Source: Rebecca billardiae RCC1528 (taxonomy: Eukaryota; Haptophyta). Taken from it: a DNA stretch of 64,000 nucleotides. Position numbers and translations under genes: made by a program. This document shows positions 47,798-58,300 of this stretch, piece after piece. The notes below the pieces were generated by a model, which had not been told where the DNA came from, did not search any database, and saw nothing but the letters and a program-made list of their open reading frames with translations. Every line of letters starts with the position of its first letter. The stretch's first letter is position 1. The stretch is from assembly GCA_965240325.2 (NCBI GenBank), contig OZ251231.1, positions 124,001-188,000 of the forward strand. Reading direction: 5' to 3'.

Positions 47798-48416
47798 ATC
47801 TTGCGTCGTGCGATGGCGCTTCCCGCCCGCGAGACACCTCGTGATGAGTGCCTCTCAGCACCGAACCCGACGCGCGGCGGTGGATCGCGCGAGGCGGCCA
47901 TCGTGCGCAGCGCCTGACGTTATGGCCGGTGCGAGCGCTCGACGTGCAAGTCGGGCGAGGATCGCCCCAGGTCGCACGATCGTGTCGACGCGCCGAGCGT
48001 ACCTCCAAACGCGTCGACTTTGGCCCTCGTTCGACCTGCACGCGAGACGACGAGGGCAGCAATCGCGAATCGGGCGAACACCCGTCTCGGGAGTCCTCTC
48101 GCAATGTCTGCGCCGGCGTTGGATCTGGCGCGCGGCGCCCACGCGCTCCGTGCCATCCGGGAACCCTTTTTCGGCCGAGCGTCCCCAGTGGGAGCTGCGA
48201 GGGCGCCCGGTAGATCTTGAGCTAGGCGATTTTCTTTTCTTTTCTTGGCGAGGCGATTTTCTGTTTTCTTTACGGCCCGCCAAACTGGACGTGAGATCGG
48301 TGAGACGATCGAGACGCAGCGCCCGCCGGTGGCGTGTTGGGTGTGAGAAGCGCCAGGCGATCTGCGCTCAACCGCGCCTCGAGCGAGCTCGCTCGTGTCA
48401 CTCAGTGCGCGCTTCC

Positions 48417-49180
48417 ATGTTCACCTGGCTCCGCAACCGCCAGTACCGCAATCACGACGACGTGAATGTGCGCTTCTACGCCGATTCACTGCGCTGCGCA
48501 CCCGACGACGTGCTCATCAGCGAGCTGCACGAGACATACACAGACCATATGCTCGAGGTGTCGCACGGTTACATCCAGTGCGTGTGCCCGCGCCGCACGC
48601 CCTCACGTGCCCGCAGACGCCCTCGTGCGGCTCTCTGACATCAGGGCGCTGTGTGCGTGTAACGCGTTGCATCAGGTGGCTCTTCCCCGTGTATGAGAAT
48701 CAGGGCATGAATCCGCTCTCGCGGCCGCTGACCAAGGAGGGAGCTGCGGCCATCCGCGGCGATCTGGCCATGTCGCGGCGCGTTATCGCCAGCTACCGCC
48801 TCTTCTTGCGCTTCCTCGGATGCGCGCTGGTGGACGAGCGGACGGGCGAGATTGGGCGCGCCGAGAATTACACTGAGCGGTACGCGGTGCACAACTACGC
48901 CTTCAACCACAACTGGCTGCGCATCTCACGCGTGATCACGTCGCTGGGCGAGCTCGGCTTCGGCCGATACAAACGCCTTCTCCTCGCCCACTTGCGCCGC
49001 GAAGTGGAGGAGGGCCACCTCTCAGAGGCCCGCGACTCGCTCGAGAACTTCTGGGCTCGGCTGGTGGAGGAGGAGGACACTCCGTCGTACAGGCGGAAGA
49101 CGCGCGAAGACGGGCCGCAAGACCGCGGCGAGTCCATCTTCTTTGAGCAGTTCGCCCCGGCAGCCGCGCGTGGTGGCTGA
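48417..49180 (+). CDS. OGFr-like (opioid growth factor receptor conserved region) protein
   Basis: Two exons, 48417-48577 and 48676-49180 (221 residues). The 98-nt intron starts GTGCGTG and ends CATCAG; splicing restores HGYIQ-WLFPVYENQGMNP. The whole protein is the conserved domain of OGFr-like proteins: RNHDDVNVRFYADSL, ISELHETYTDHMLEV, WLFP, NPLSRPLT, YRLFLRFLGCALVDERTGEIGRAEN, HNYAFNHNWLRISRVITSLGELGFGRYK. The animal receptor's C-terminal repeats are absent. OGFr-like domains occur in fungi, algae and bacteria with no settled function. The tail (residues 185-221) is acidic/basic and polar. Confidence 0.85.
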
Positions 49181-50408
49181 GCCCGTGCCGTGCCGCCGAA
49201 GGCAGCCACTGATCGGCCATCAGTCCCGGAGCGGAACGGCGGATTGAGTGACTCACTCAGTGACTCCGCCCGCCGGGCCCGCCCGCCCGCCCGCGGATTC
49301 GGGAATGACGGACCGGATGCTATGATGACGATGAAGTATTTATACGACCTACAATAATAAATTATATATATATATATATTATCGGCTACGAGGGGGGGCG
49401 GGGGGGACGACGGAGAGCAGGAGCGCTAGCTGATCCTGCTGGTGTTTGTCCCTGCTGCTCGATCTGCTGCTACACTCGCCTACAGCTTGCTGACTCTGAC
49501 GCCAGTGCCCGTTGCAGCACTACTGGCCGGGCACTTAGTTAGATTGAGTACCAGCCGCCAAATGCCATATCTGACCACGTCGTTACTATTTACTATATAT
49601 ATATATAAATTCATCGCCCAGAGCGCGCTAGGCGGCGCGCTCACTCTCCAAGCCCCTCTTCTGCAGCTGCGCGCCGCTTGGCCGGCGCGCGGCGACGCGT
49701 ACTACGACCTGGCATCCTCATCCAGGCACGCACGCGGGCGCACGGGGGCGACAGCCGCGGCTGCCGCTTGCCGGAGCTGCTCGCCGCTAGGTCGGCGGGC
49801 GGCGACATCGACTACGACCTCACCCTTACATCCAAGTGCTCCGGAAGGCGCTCCGGAAGGCGCTCGGCCGCGGCGGCATCTGCCGTCGCCGCCGCGTGCC
49901 CCAGGCCGAGGCGGTGCTCCATCCCGGCCCCGCTCCCATAGGGGGGCAGGGCTGCGGGTGGCGCACTGCCTGACCTGGTTGCAGGTTGGAAGGCGCGGAC
50001 GCATTATTCTATGTGTCTGCTGCACTCTGAGCCTGACGCTTGCCCGTTGGATACCACGTCGTTAAATATATATATATATATATCATATCATATGTCGCAG
50101 TGCGTATATTTAATGAATAATATTATGATGTACGTAGCGTATGATATACAGTTGCATTGCCATATATATATATATATTGTTGCGCGTATCTGAATATGAT
50201 ATAATGACCGCGTTCCGCGGTCCTTTTCCGTAGAACGAACGTAGTTCAGGGCCCGCGGTGGCGGTGCACCCTCCGTCGCAGTCGTCTATTGACAGACCAG
50301 TTGCATATGCCCGTACAACTAGACTCCAGCGGCGCGCCGCCGCCCGCCGCGCCGGGCGGGCCCATTGCAGCCGCCGGCGCGGCGCCGATTGTGTACAGGC
50401 GGATGCGA

Positions 50409-50484
50409 CGAGGCGTGATCGACGCATGAGCGCGACTCCACGTGCACACCAGGCCACGCGGAGCTGACAGCCAGGGAGCACGGT
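50409..50484. repeat. Direct repeat copy A
   Basis: 76 bp starting cgaggcgtgatcgacgcatg and ending gggagcacggt. It matches copy B with only a few substitutions and a 2-bp indel. Confidence 0.85.
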
Positions 50485-50622
50485 GCGGGGCCGCGGATTC
50501 GTTCGGGCCGCTGCTGCTGACCGCTGTCCCCGGGGTCACCCCCCGCGCCGGCAGCGCCCGGGATGATGCACTGGTCCGAGTAGGGTTCGACCAGCGCCTG
50601 CGCGACGGCCGACAGGCGGGCG

Positions 50623-50700
50623 CGAGGCGTGATCGACGCATGAGCGCAACTCTACGTGCACGCCAGGCCACGCGGAGCTGACAGCCCGAGGGAGCACGGT
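50623..50700. repeat. Direct repeat copy B
   Basis: 78 bp, near-identical to copy A, 214 bp downstream in the same orientation. Not part of any recognised element. Confidence 0.85.
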
Positions 50701-53665
50701 CGGCCGAGGTGCGAGGGCACCGGTGATCCGGTTCGCGCACTCGCCGCGCGTGCACGGGCGGCTGACACACCTCGATCAGGCTCGGCACGCGTTGCAGAGG
50801 CACGGCCAGCTCTGGGGACGTCACGCACCACCGTCGCCCGCGCAGCTCGTCCTCCTCGTAGAGTACCGTTCAGTTCCGAGGCGTAGCCCTCGCTCAGAGT
50901 CGACCGACGATGGACTCGGATCGTCGGCGCGCCTGCTCTCTCTCAATCAAGAAGAGTTCTGGGAGACCCCGGAAAGGCATGGCAAAGGCGGCGCGTGGTG
51001 AAGTCGAAGGCTCAGAGATCGATCAGTCCGGCATCAGGCGCCGCTGCCCCCGAGCTTGCGAGAGCCCGAACACAGGGCGGCGGCTGCGGCTAGGGGGGCC
51101 AAAGTGGCACTGTAGCGTTACTGACGGCCACGAGCGCGGGTCCTAGCGAGTGTTTAGAGCTGATTTCGGGCTGGATCATTTGCCCTCTGGAGGGGTCTGG
51201 TCCGGCCATGTAAAAAAATCAGGTGCACATACCCTGAATATAGGGCGTAACGGCTAGCATATTTACTTATTAGAATGAGCCTGAACTTACTGGAAACGGT
51301 ATGTAACGGTCGTCCTATATGTGACATATAGACCATGTCGACCTCACTTTGATAGAGCATCTCAGCGAGATCGTTCTGAGTCCCCAGCAGCAGCAGGTCC
51401 CAACATGCGATATAGGCTGTGTACTGGCAGGCTGTCAAATATGTAGTTTCCTAGAAGCCACCGATCGTTACATACCCACTGTGTATATAGGCGCCATGCT
51501 GATGAATACAGCCTCGTCTGATCTCGAGCTGCGAGATACGTTTTCAGACTGTGTATACGGCCACGCGTACGGCGTATTGCAGACATAGTAGACCCAAAGC
51601 ACCGGCCCCACGTCCTTAGCCCGGGAGTGCTCTCGGTCATAGTCAAGGTTTAAAGTGACTCGAGCCAACCGTCACCGCTCCCTGGCCGAGACCTACGAGG
51701 CAGGTCAAATCTGTCGTCGTCGCAGTGCGGCACAGTGCCGAGCATGCGATTCGGCAGCAAACGTCTGCTCCAGGCGGTGGCTGGCGTGTCTGCACCAAAC
51801 CAGGCTGGATGGGATTGGTCCATATAGGTACGCACTACCCTGTTCCGCGCTATTTCTGGGCTTAGGGGCGGATATTCGGCCTACAGAGGCTGATCCGGCG
51901 CTGTTCGGCGCTCCTGGCTGGCTGCGCGGAGCCCAACGGCAAGCGCCGGCGTGTGCAAGGTGTCAAGATTGAGACGGTCTCTGACGCTCCCGCCGGTCTT
52001 GGGCGCACCAGGGTGCATGAGGGCCCATCTGCATCTGCTTCTGCAGGCATGAGCGTCACAGGGGCGCGCTTGCAGGCACGGTCGAGTGCACGTCGGACCT
52101 GTCGAATGAGCCAACCGCTGCCTGCGAGCACGTCCGCGACGTCCTGAGAGGCGAATGGGAGGCGCCCAGACGCCATCAGAGGGCACACGTGACCCATACC
52201 CAACGTACTGACCATCGCAAGTGCCACGGCAGGTGCAAACACGGGCCCTACAAGCGGAACATGACAGTTGCGAGCTCCGCGGAGGTGTTGCGCGCGAGCT
52301 CGCGCCGGTCTGCTGACGGCGATTCCGGCGCAGCAGGGCAGGTTAGGCGAGCTGGGCATCCACATACATACATGGGCACTTGGTGCGAGCATCGATCTCA
52401 ACTGTGCGAGTTGATCATGAGCCACACCGTGCGGTAGCGTGACGGGCGCACGCAGCGCGCCAATTCAAGCCGGCCGACGCGCGCCGCGCACGGCGCGAGA
52501 TGGCCAAGAAGCGGGTGGTGAGCCGCTGGTGGCGCAAAGGCACGGGTCAGTAGCGCCCACCAGCGTCACGCGCGCGCGCACCCGAGACCATCTCGGCGTC
52601 TCAAAGGTCGCGAGCGCGCGGCGGTCCACTGCCTCCGGCCGCTCGCGCTGGAGCGGAACCGAGCTCTGAGCGTCCGAAAGGCGTGAAGCTCGATTTTCGA
52701 GCGGGGTCCGAGAAAAAGGCTCCGCGCCACCCTAAAAGGCCGAGGGCGGAGCGAAAATGCGACGCGACTTTGCTTTTCATTTTTAAATGGGCGGTTTGGC
52801 CCCCCTACTGCGGCGCCGGCTCGCGGACGCGCCGGTGCCGCGCAAGGCCGCGCCGAGGCATCGACAGGGCGGCAGGGGCGGCGGGGGCGCGCGGAGTGAG
52901 CGGGGGCACGACGAACGCGATGTCGACGGCAGTCGGGACCCGCCGCAGCCGCGCGCTCCAGGCGCCATTCGCCGCGCGCACCTGCCCATCGCCGTCCTCA
53001 CCCGTCGGTCGCTCGTGAGCCTCGTGCCCGTGGCTCGCCTCCAAACGCGGGCCGCCTCTGGTGGGCCGCCGCCCGGGGCCGCGCGCGCGCCCAACCAAGT
53101 CCGTTCGCGTCAGATAGTATTGAGATATACGCCGAGCTTGGGCCCTCTGCTACTGACCCTTGCCTTGTCGGCTCCTGATACAGATAGGGCGCGATTGAAT
53201 AGTTGATCAACTGATTCAAGGGACGTACATTGTCACATCGGTTCGCGGCAATCTCACTATCAAACTAAATCGCTCGTAACGAACCGTTACGTTAAAGTCA
53301 CGGCCGCTCACGTCCCGTCCATCGATTGAATAGGGGAATGTCGTGGACGCGGTTATTTCTCCGTAATGCATGTGTAGAGAGGGTCTCAAAAATCGAAACT
53401 CGGTCACCGCCAGCCCTAAAAATCGCCCCCCGTCCCTTTTTTCTGCTTGATCAAAGATCTTTTTGAAACGTGGTTAGGGCCCACGGAGCGGGCTCCACGC
53501 TGCGCGTTCCGCCCTGCACCGCTGGCCATCATATGCATCGCCATATCAGCGCCGGGCCCGGCGTCCGACTACTCTGATATGAGATATCTGAATAATAATA
53601 ACAACGACTGCTAACTAGCTTATACTACTGTACGACTGATGCTACTGCTTATTATTATCGATCTA

Positions 53666-54221
53666 TGATTGGCGCTTCGCGCGTGTCGTGCGGTCCTTAC
53701 TGTGTTTCGTGGGGCGAAGGGGCGTCCCCCTTGCTGATGAGTGATGGTTTCAGGTAACTGATGTTTCAGTCTGGTGAAAGCTGATGGAAGTGGCATCGAA
53801 GATTTTGGAATCTTCGTGTGCCTGCTTCCCTCGGTCGGAATGCTCTCGGAATTCCGTTGATTGCCTTCGGGTCATTGCACGAAAGCTTCCTGTGATGATC
53901 GGGACGTCTCCTCGAAATGAAAAGAAAGTTCTGATGACTGCATGGTAGTCTCTGGTCCAGTTCAGGGTACCTTCCCAAGTGGTGAAGAATCCCTGGACCC
54001 TTGGATGTGTAGTCCGAAGACCTCATGTGTGTGCCGATGCTCCTTATCTTTGGAGTAGTAACTTGCATGAACAATGGCTGCTGTTGGCCTTGCTCTTGAA
54101 TGGTGAAACCGATTGAATTGCATGATGAAAGTCTGTAGCTTGGCGGCTGAAATTGCTCAGCGCCTTGGAATTAAAGTCTCGAGCTGGGGAATGGCGCCGA
54201 TGGCTGCCTTGGACTTTGACA
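53666..54221 (-). repeat. 3' LTR of element 2
   Basis: 556 bp; on the element's strand it runs TGTCAAAGTCC to GCGCCAATCA, with canonical TG...CA ends. Identical to 61939-62494. Confidence 0.95.
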
Positions 54222-54230
54222 CGCCCCCTC
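54222..54230 (-). other. Polypurine tract, element 2
   Basis: TGAGGGGGCG on the element's strand, directly before its 3' LTR and overlapping the stop of the displaced pol end. Confidence 0.75.
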
Positions 54231-54346
54231 AATTCGAAACTGGTGTAACCATGATGTCTCGAAATTTGGTGAACTTGTCCTTGGGTAGCGCCTTGGTCAG
54301 ACAATCGGCGATGTTTTCCGATGTGTGCACCTTGGTGATGTTGACT
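54229..54346 (-). pseudogene. Displaced C-terminus of copia pol
   Basis: On the minus strand a short frame reads VNITKVHTSENIADCLTKAL then KFTKFRDIM and a stop 39 codons on. This is the conserved end of copia pol (V-x-x-V-H-T-x-E-N-x-A-D-x-L-T-K), but it is separated from the rest of RNase H by the 1,051-bp insertion and preceded by an in-frame TGA. Confidence 0.8.
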
Positions 54347-55397
54347 CATTCTATGATTTAACGACACAGGTAGGACGGCGCAGGTCTCCTGATTCGTCGT
54401 CGGCAGTGCCCGATCGTCGACACGAAGTCGGCGCTGGTGGCAGAGCATAGCCTGAACCGCGATCGAATGGCTTGAGCGCGGCCTTGAGCTGCTGGAGCGC
54501 GATCCACCTGCGCTGCGCGGCTCGCATGGACCTGCTGTGCCCCGAGCGAGGGCGAGGGTGCAGGTCCGGATGTCAGACGGCCGTCTCAGCCGCTGGGCCC
54601 TGGCGGGTGATCCGGCGGTGATGTAGTCGTCCCCGTGTGCCCTGCGCGGCCGCGTGCGCGCTTGCCGCTCTGCTCAGCTGGCTTGCTGGCGGCGGCTGGC
54701 GCTGCTGCGGCGTGCAGGGTACGCTTTGCCCCCGACTGCTGCGCATCCTCGTCGTCCGAGTCGTCGTCCATGGACGAGTCTCGGTCCGCGTGGGGGACAG
54801 CAGCTGGAGCAGGCGCAGGTGCTGCGGGCAGAGAGGCCGCCAGCCGCGCCGCCTTGCGCTCCTGGCGTTTCTCGACGGCGCGCCGCGACGAGGTGCGGCG
54901 GCTCGATGGAGATCGAATCCGCCTGCCTTGCGCGTCACGCCGAGGCCCGCGCTTCCCGCGCCGAGGCTTCTTCTTCCGCTTCTGAGAGTGCTGCTGCTCG
55001 CCGTTTGCAGCCTGCACTCCAGTACCCGAGCCCTGCGCGGCGAGCGCGCGCGCCGGCGGAGCCGACTTGCGCGCTCGGCGCGGGGCGGGATGCAGGGGAG
55101 CTTTAGAAGGCGCGCCACCACCTCCCTCGCGCCGCTGGCTGCCACCAGCGGGGGTTCCCTGTGGAGAAGCATCAGGCCCTTGTGCATCAGGCGGACGCAC
55201 AGACACCGTCAGACGGACACTCCCATCTGGCAGGAGGGAGATGTGCACCGCGCGCGGGAGGCCGTCGGCGGCGGTGAGCCTTGCTGCGTCACGCCAAAGG
55301 CGGACGTAGAGGCGCACCCAACGATCCGACAGCCCCTCGGGCAGCAGCGCAGTCACGTCGAGGTCGTCCATGCGAGCGTCGCCATGTACACGTGGAC
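54347..55397 (-). mobile_element. 1,051-bp insertion inside pol, flanked by AGT
   Basis: The RNase H end reads ...RDCVDLGA-V and the displaced C-terminus begins V-NITK. The simplest ancestral junction is GGTGCAGTCAAC, implying insertion with duplication of AGT (55398-55400 and 54344-54346). The insert is GC-rich like host DNA, shows no terminal inverted repeats and ends in the A/T-rich ttaaatcatagaatg. It carries one long frame. It may be a non-LTR or other TE fragment or captured host DNA. An intron reading (GGTGCAG...ATGAG) is possible but would lose two residues. Confidence 0.65.
54586..55371 (-). CDS. ORF carried by the insertion, unknown
   Basis: 261 residues from ATG 55371. Residues 1-65 look folded (MDDLDVTALLPEGLSDRWV, LYVRLWRDAARL, VHISLLPDGSVRLTVSV). 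The rest is Pro/Ala-rich with strongly basic blocks (KRKKKPRRGKRGPRRDAQG) and an acidic block (SSMDDDSDDEDAQQ), like a nucleic-acid-binding Gag/ORF1 or a nuclear protein. No family recognised. The stop is TGA at 54586-54588; 54347-54585 behind it is non-coding. Confidence 0.5.
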   Translation of the reverse strand: MDDLDVTALLPEGLSDRWVRLYVRLWRDAARLTAADGLPRAVHISLLPDGSVRLTVSVRPPDAQGPDASPQGTPAGGSQRREGGGGAPSKAPLHPAPRRARKSAPPARALAAQGSGTGVQAANGEQQHSQKRKKKPRRGKRGPRRDAQGRRIRSPSSRRTSSRRAVEKRQERKAARLAASLPAAPAPAPAAVPHADRDSSMDDDSDDEDAQQSGAKRTLHAAAAPAAASKPAEQSGKRARGRAGHTGTTTSPPDHPPGPSG

Positions 55398-58300
55398 ACT
55401 GCACCGAGGTCGACACAATCTCGAATAAAATGGTGTCGTACGTCGATGTGCTTGGTGCGCTTATGATGAATGCTGTTCTTTGAGAGATCAATCGCCCCCT
55501 TGTTGTCCTCGTGGATCACAATGGGAGTCTTTGGAATGTTGAGGATATCGCTGATGATGTCGCGTAGGTAAACTGCCTCTTTGGCTCCTTCCGCGAGTGC
55601 GACATATTCGGCCTCACAGGATGAAAGGGTTGTGATTGACTGCTTGAAGGTGCGCCACGATACTGGGCCGCCAGCATGGAAGTAGATATAGCTTCCGGTC
55701 GAGCGGCGATCTTTTGTATCGTTGGCCCAGTCCGAGTCCACAAACATCTCCGTTCGTGGCTGAGTAGTAGCCGTTGATGTGAAAGTGATGCCGGAATTCT
55801 TTGTCCCGGCCAAGTACCTGAGCACTCGCTTGGCACCTTTAAGGTCGTTCGAGCTTGGGCTTGCCATGTGCCTTGCCAACATATTGACTGCGTAGCTGAT
55901 GTCGGGTCGGCAGGTGTTCATGATGAATAGTAGCGCTCCGACAATTGCTCGGTAGGTCTTTGATTCCTCCGGCGAGCACGATGATGAGTCGTCTGTCTCG
56001 ACTGCTGTCGGATGCTCTGCTGCCGATCTGCACGGGTTGTCGTCGGGCGTAATGTCGCTCATGTCGTGCTTCTTGAGGAGATCGGTGATGTACTGTGACA
56101 TGGAGATAGTCGTCGACTTGGGCCCCTGGGCGATACTCATGCCCAGGAAAGTCGTTGCTGGTCCCAGATCCCGGAGGGTGAATTCTTTTCGAATTTCTCC
56201 GATAATCGAGCTGGGTCTTGCGCTGTCGGGGGGGCTGCTCAGAATAAGCAGGTCGTCCACGTACACTGCGATGACGTCGATGATGTCTCCTGAGGTGCGG
56301 ACGAAGATGCACTCCGACTGTGTGAGTTTCTTGAATCCTTTCTCTCGCAGTTTCTGGCTGAGGCGGATGTGCCATCGTCTGCCGCTCTGCTTAAATCCTG
56401 GAAGGGCCATATCCCAGTCAGCCGCGACCACGTGTCCCTCGGGTGGCTTGAGGGCACACGGGTACAGCGGGGGTAGCGTATTGTAGATCTTCAGGCCGTC
56501 CTCCAATGGGGCTTGGAGGTACGCCGTACTCACGTCTGCGGAGTGGATGATCCAAGGTCTTTCTGGTGTTCGTAGCTCCGTCGTCAGTGCCAATAGGAGG
56601 CGTACGTTCTCGTACCGGATAGTAGGCGAGAACACCTCGTCGTAATTGACTCCTTGAATCTGGCGGAAGCCTTGACCCACCAATCTTGCCTTGTACCTTT
56701 CGATGGTACCATCTGGATTGGCTTTGACCTTGAAGACCAGCTTCGATGGGATAATTGCTTTCCCTTTGGGAACAATGACGGGCGTGAATGTGCCCAGCCT
56801 GTCGTGGGCCTCGTATTCTTCCATGATAGCCCTTGTCCAATCGGATGCTTGCTTGCTCTCCATCGCTTCCTTGAACGATGTAGGTACCGGGATATCTGAT
56901 GCGAGCTGCGCGAGCTGCGCGCGCGCGCGCGCGCGCCGCGTCGGCGGGAAGTATGACTTGCCAGTCATGTTGCGAGTCCGCTGTGGGCGGCGATCGGCGG
57001 AGGGAGGAGGCTGCTTTGGCTGCGGTGGCGTATTGCTCTGTGATGGTCCGCCTCCAGCTCCGGGGCCGTCTCCATCACCGTCGTCGCCGTTGCCATCATC
57101 TCCCTTCTCGTCGTCGTCGGGTTTGTCCCTGTCGTCCTCGTCGTCATCGTCGTCTGATTTCTCGTCCGGCGATGGTGGATCGTCTCCTCCGCGCTCGGAG
57201 CCGCTGTCGGCGTCACTGCTGCTGCTGGCAAACTCTTCGTCGCCCTCCTCGTTGGTGTTGCTGTCACGGGTCTTACCAGCATCTGCACCTTGAGGAGGTC
57301 GCCGAGCGCTCCACGCCAGCAGGGGGTCCCGAATTTCGCGGATCTCCTTGAAATGCGTAGAGATTCGATCCAAAATGACTTGCTCGTTGAACTTGACGTG
57401 CCGAGTGATGACGATTTTCCCGTCGTCGGCACTCAAAACGATGTATCCGTGCGATCGCTTGATGGTGCCTCGCTCGAAGATACCGTCAAATCCGTATCCC
57501 AGTAAGATGCCCTCCCGCGCGCGCGGGAGTAGCTTGTTCTGCTTGTTGATCGACTGTACGAGGTAGATGCAGGGCGAGCCCCAGACTCTCAGCTTTTGCA
57601 GGAAGGGCCCGGGCGAGGTGCCAAACATCAACTCGTGCGGTGAAACCAGCTTGCCATCGCTGGTAGGATGCTTGCTCATCAGGTTGCGTTGCGCGGCAGC
57701 GCACTTGGCTGCCCAATACCACCATTTGTGGTGTACGCCTGAGAGGTACAGCATTGTCCTCGCGTCATTCATGATGACTCCGAGGCCACGTTCGGCGACG
57801 CCGTTCAGCTGCTGCGTGTGGGGGGGCGACATGTAGTTGCATAGCATGTCGTACCTGCGAAGGACTCGGTTCCAATTCTTTGAATGTAACTCTCGGCCTC
57901 CGTCGAGGTGAATGGTGCATCCGGCGATGCCCTTGTTCTGCATGGTGGCGGATAGAGAGTTGGCTCCCATCTCGCTGGCCATGAGGTCGAGCTTCTCCGG
58001 CGCTTCAGCCTTGTTTTGCATGTCGTAGAAGCGCATGTATCCGGAAAAATCATCGATGAATAGAGTTCCCCACCTTGGAGTCTTTGCGGGCAGCCCGTTG
58101 ATGGGCCCGATGACATCGTTGTGGAGCATCTCGAGCGGTCGAGTTGTTCTCTCACGTGTGCCCGGGAACGGCTTGGCCTTGAACTTGGCAACGTCGGAGG
58201 GCTGGTACGTGCAGGGCGATGCCTCCGACATCTTGTCGTTCGCGCGGTAGGTTGCGCGTACACGCTTGATATCGGCATATCCTAGTCTGGATTGCCAGAG

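Larger units (their letters stand above)
49181..53665. other. Long gene-poor, repeat-bearing region
   Basis: 4.5 kb without a supportable gene. Short (TA)n runs at 49363-49380, 49597-49609, 50066-50084 and 50160-50177; a G-run at 49393-49410; a degenerate duplicated segment (around 49665-49725 and 49770-49836, sharing cgactacgacct-like words); a clear direct repeat at 50409 and 50623. From 51150 to 52430 GC is moderate and all frames are broken or lack an ATG. 53220-53407 is lower in GC with a 63-codon minus-strand frame lacking an ATG. Confidence 0.5.

Noticed and set aside
47136-48416. Plus-strand open frame ahead of the OGFr-like gene
   Set aside because: Ser/Arg/Cys-rich and without domain; only the part from ATG 48417 is supported.
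51862-52425. Minus-strand frame of 187 codons in the gene-poor region
   Set aside because: Starts with GTG, no ATG-led product, no family resemblance.
53216-53407. 63-codon minus-strand frame with balanced composition
   Set aside because: No ATG and too short to support; might be a relic.
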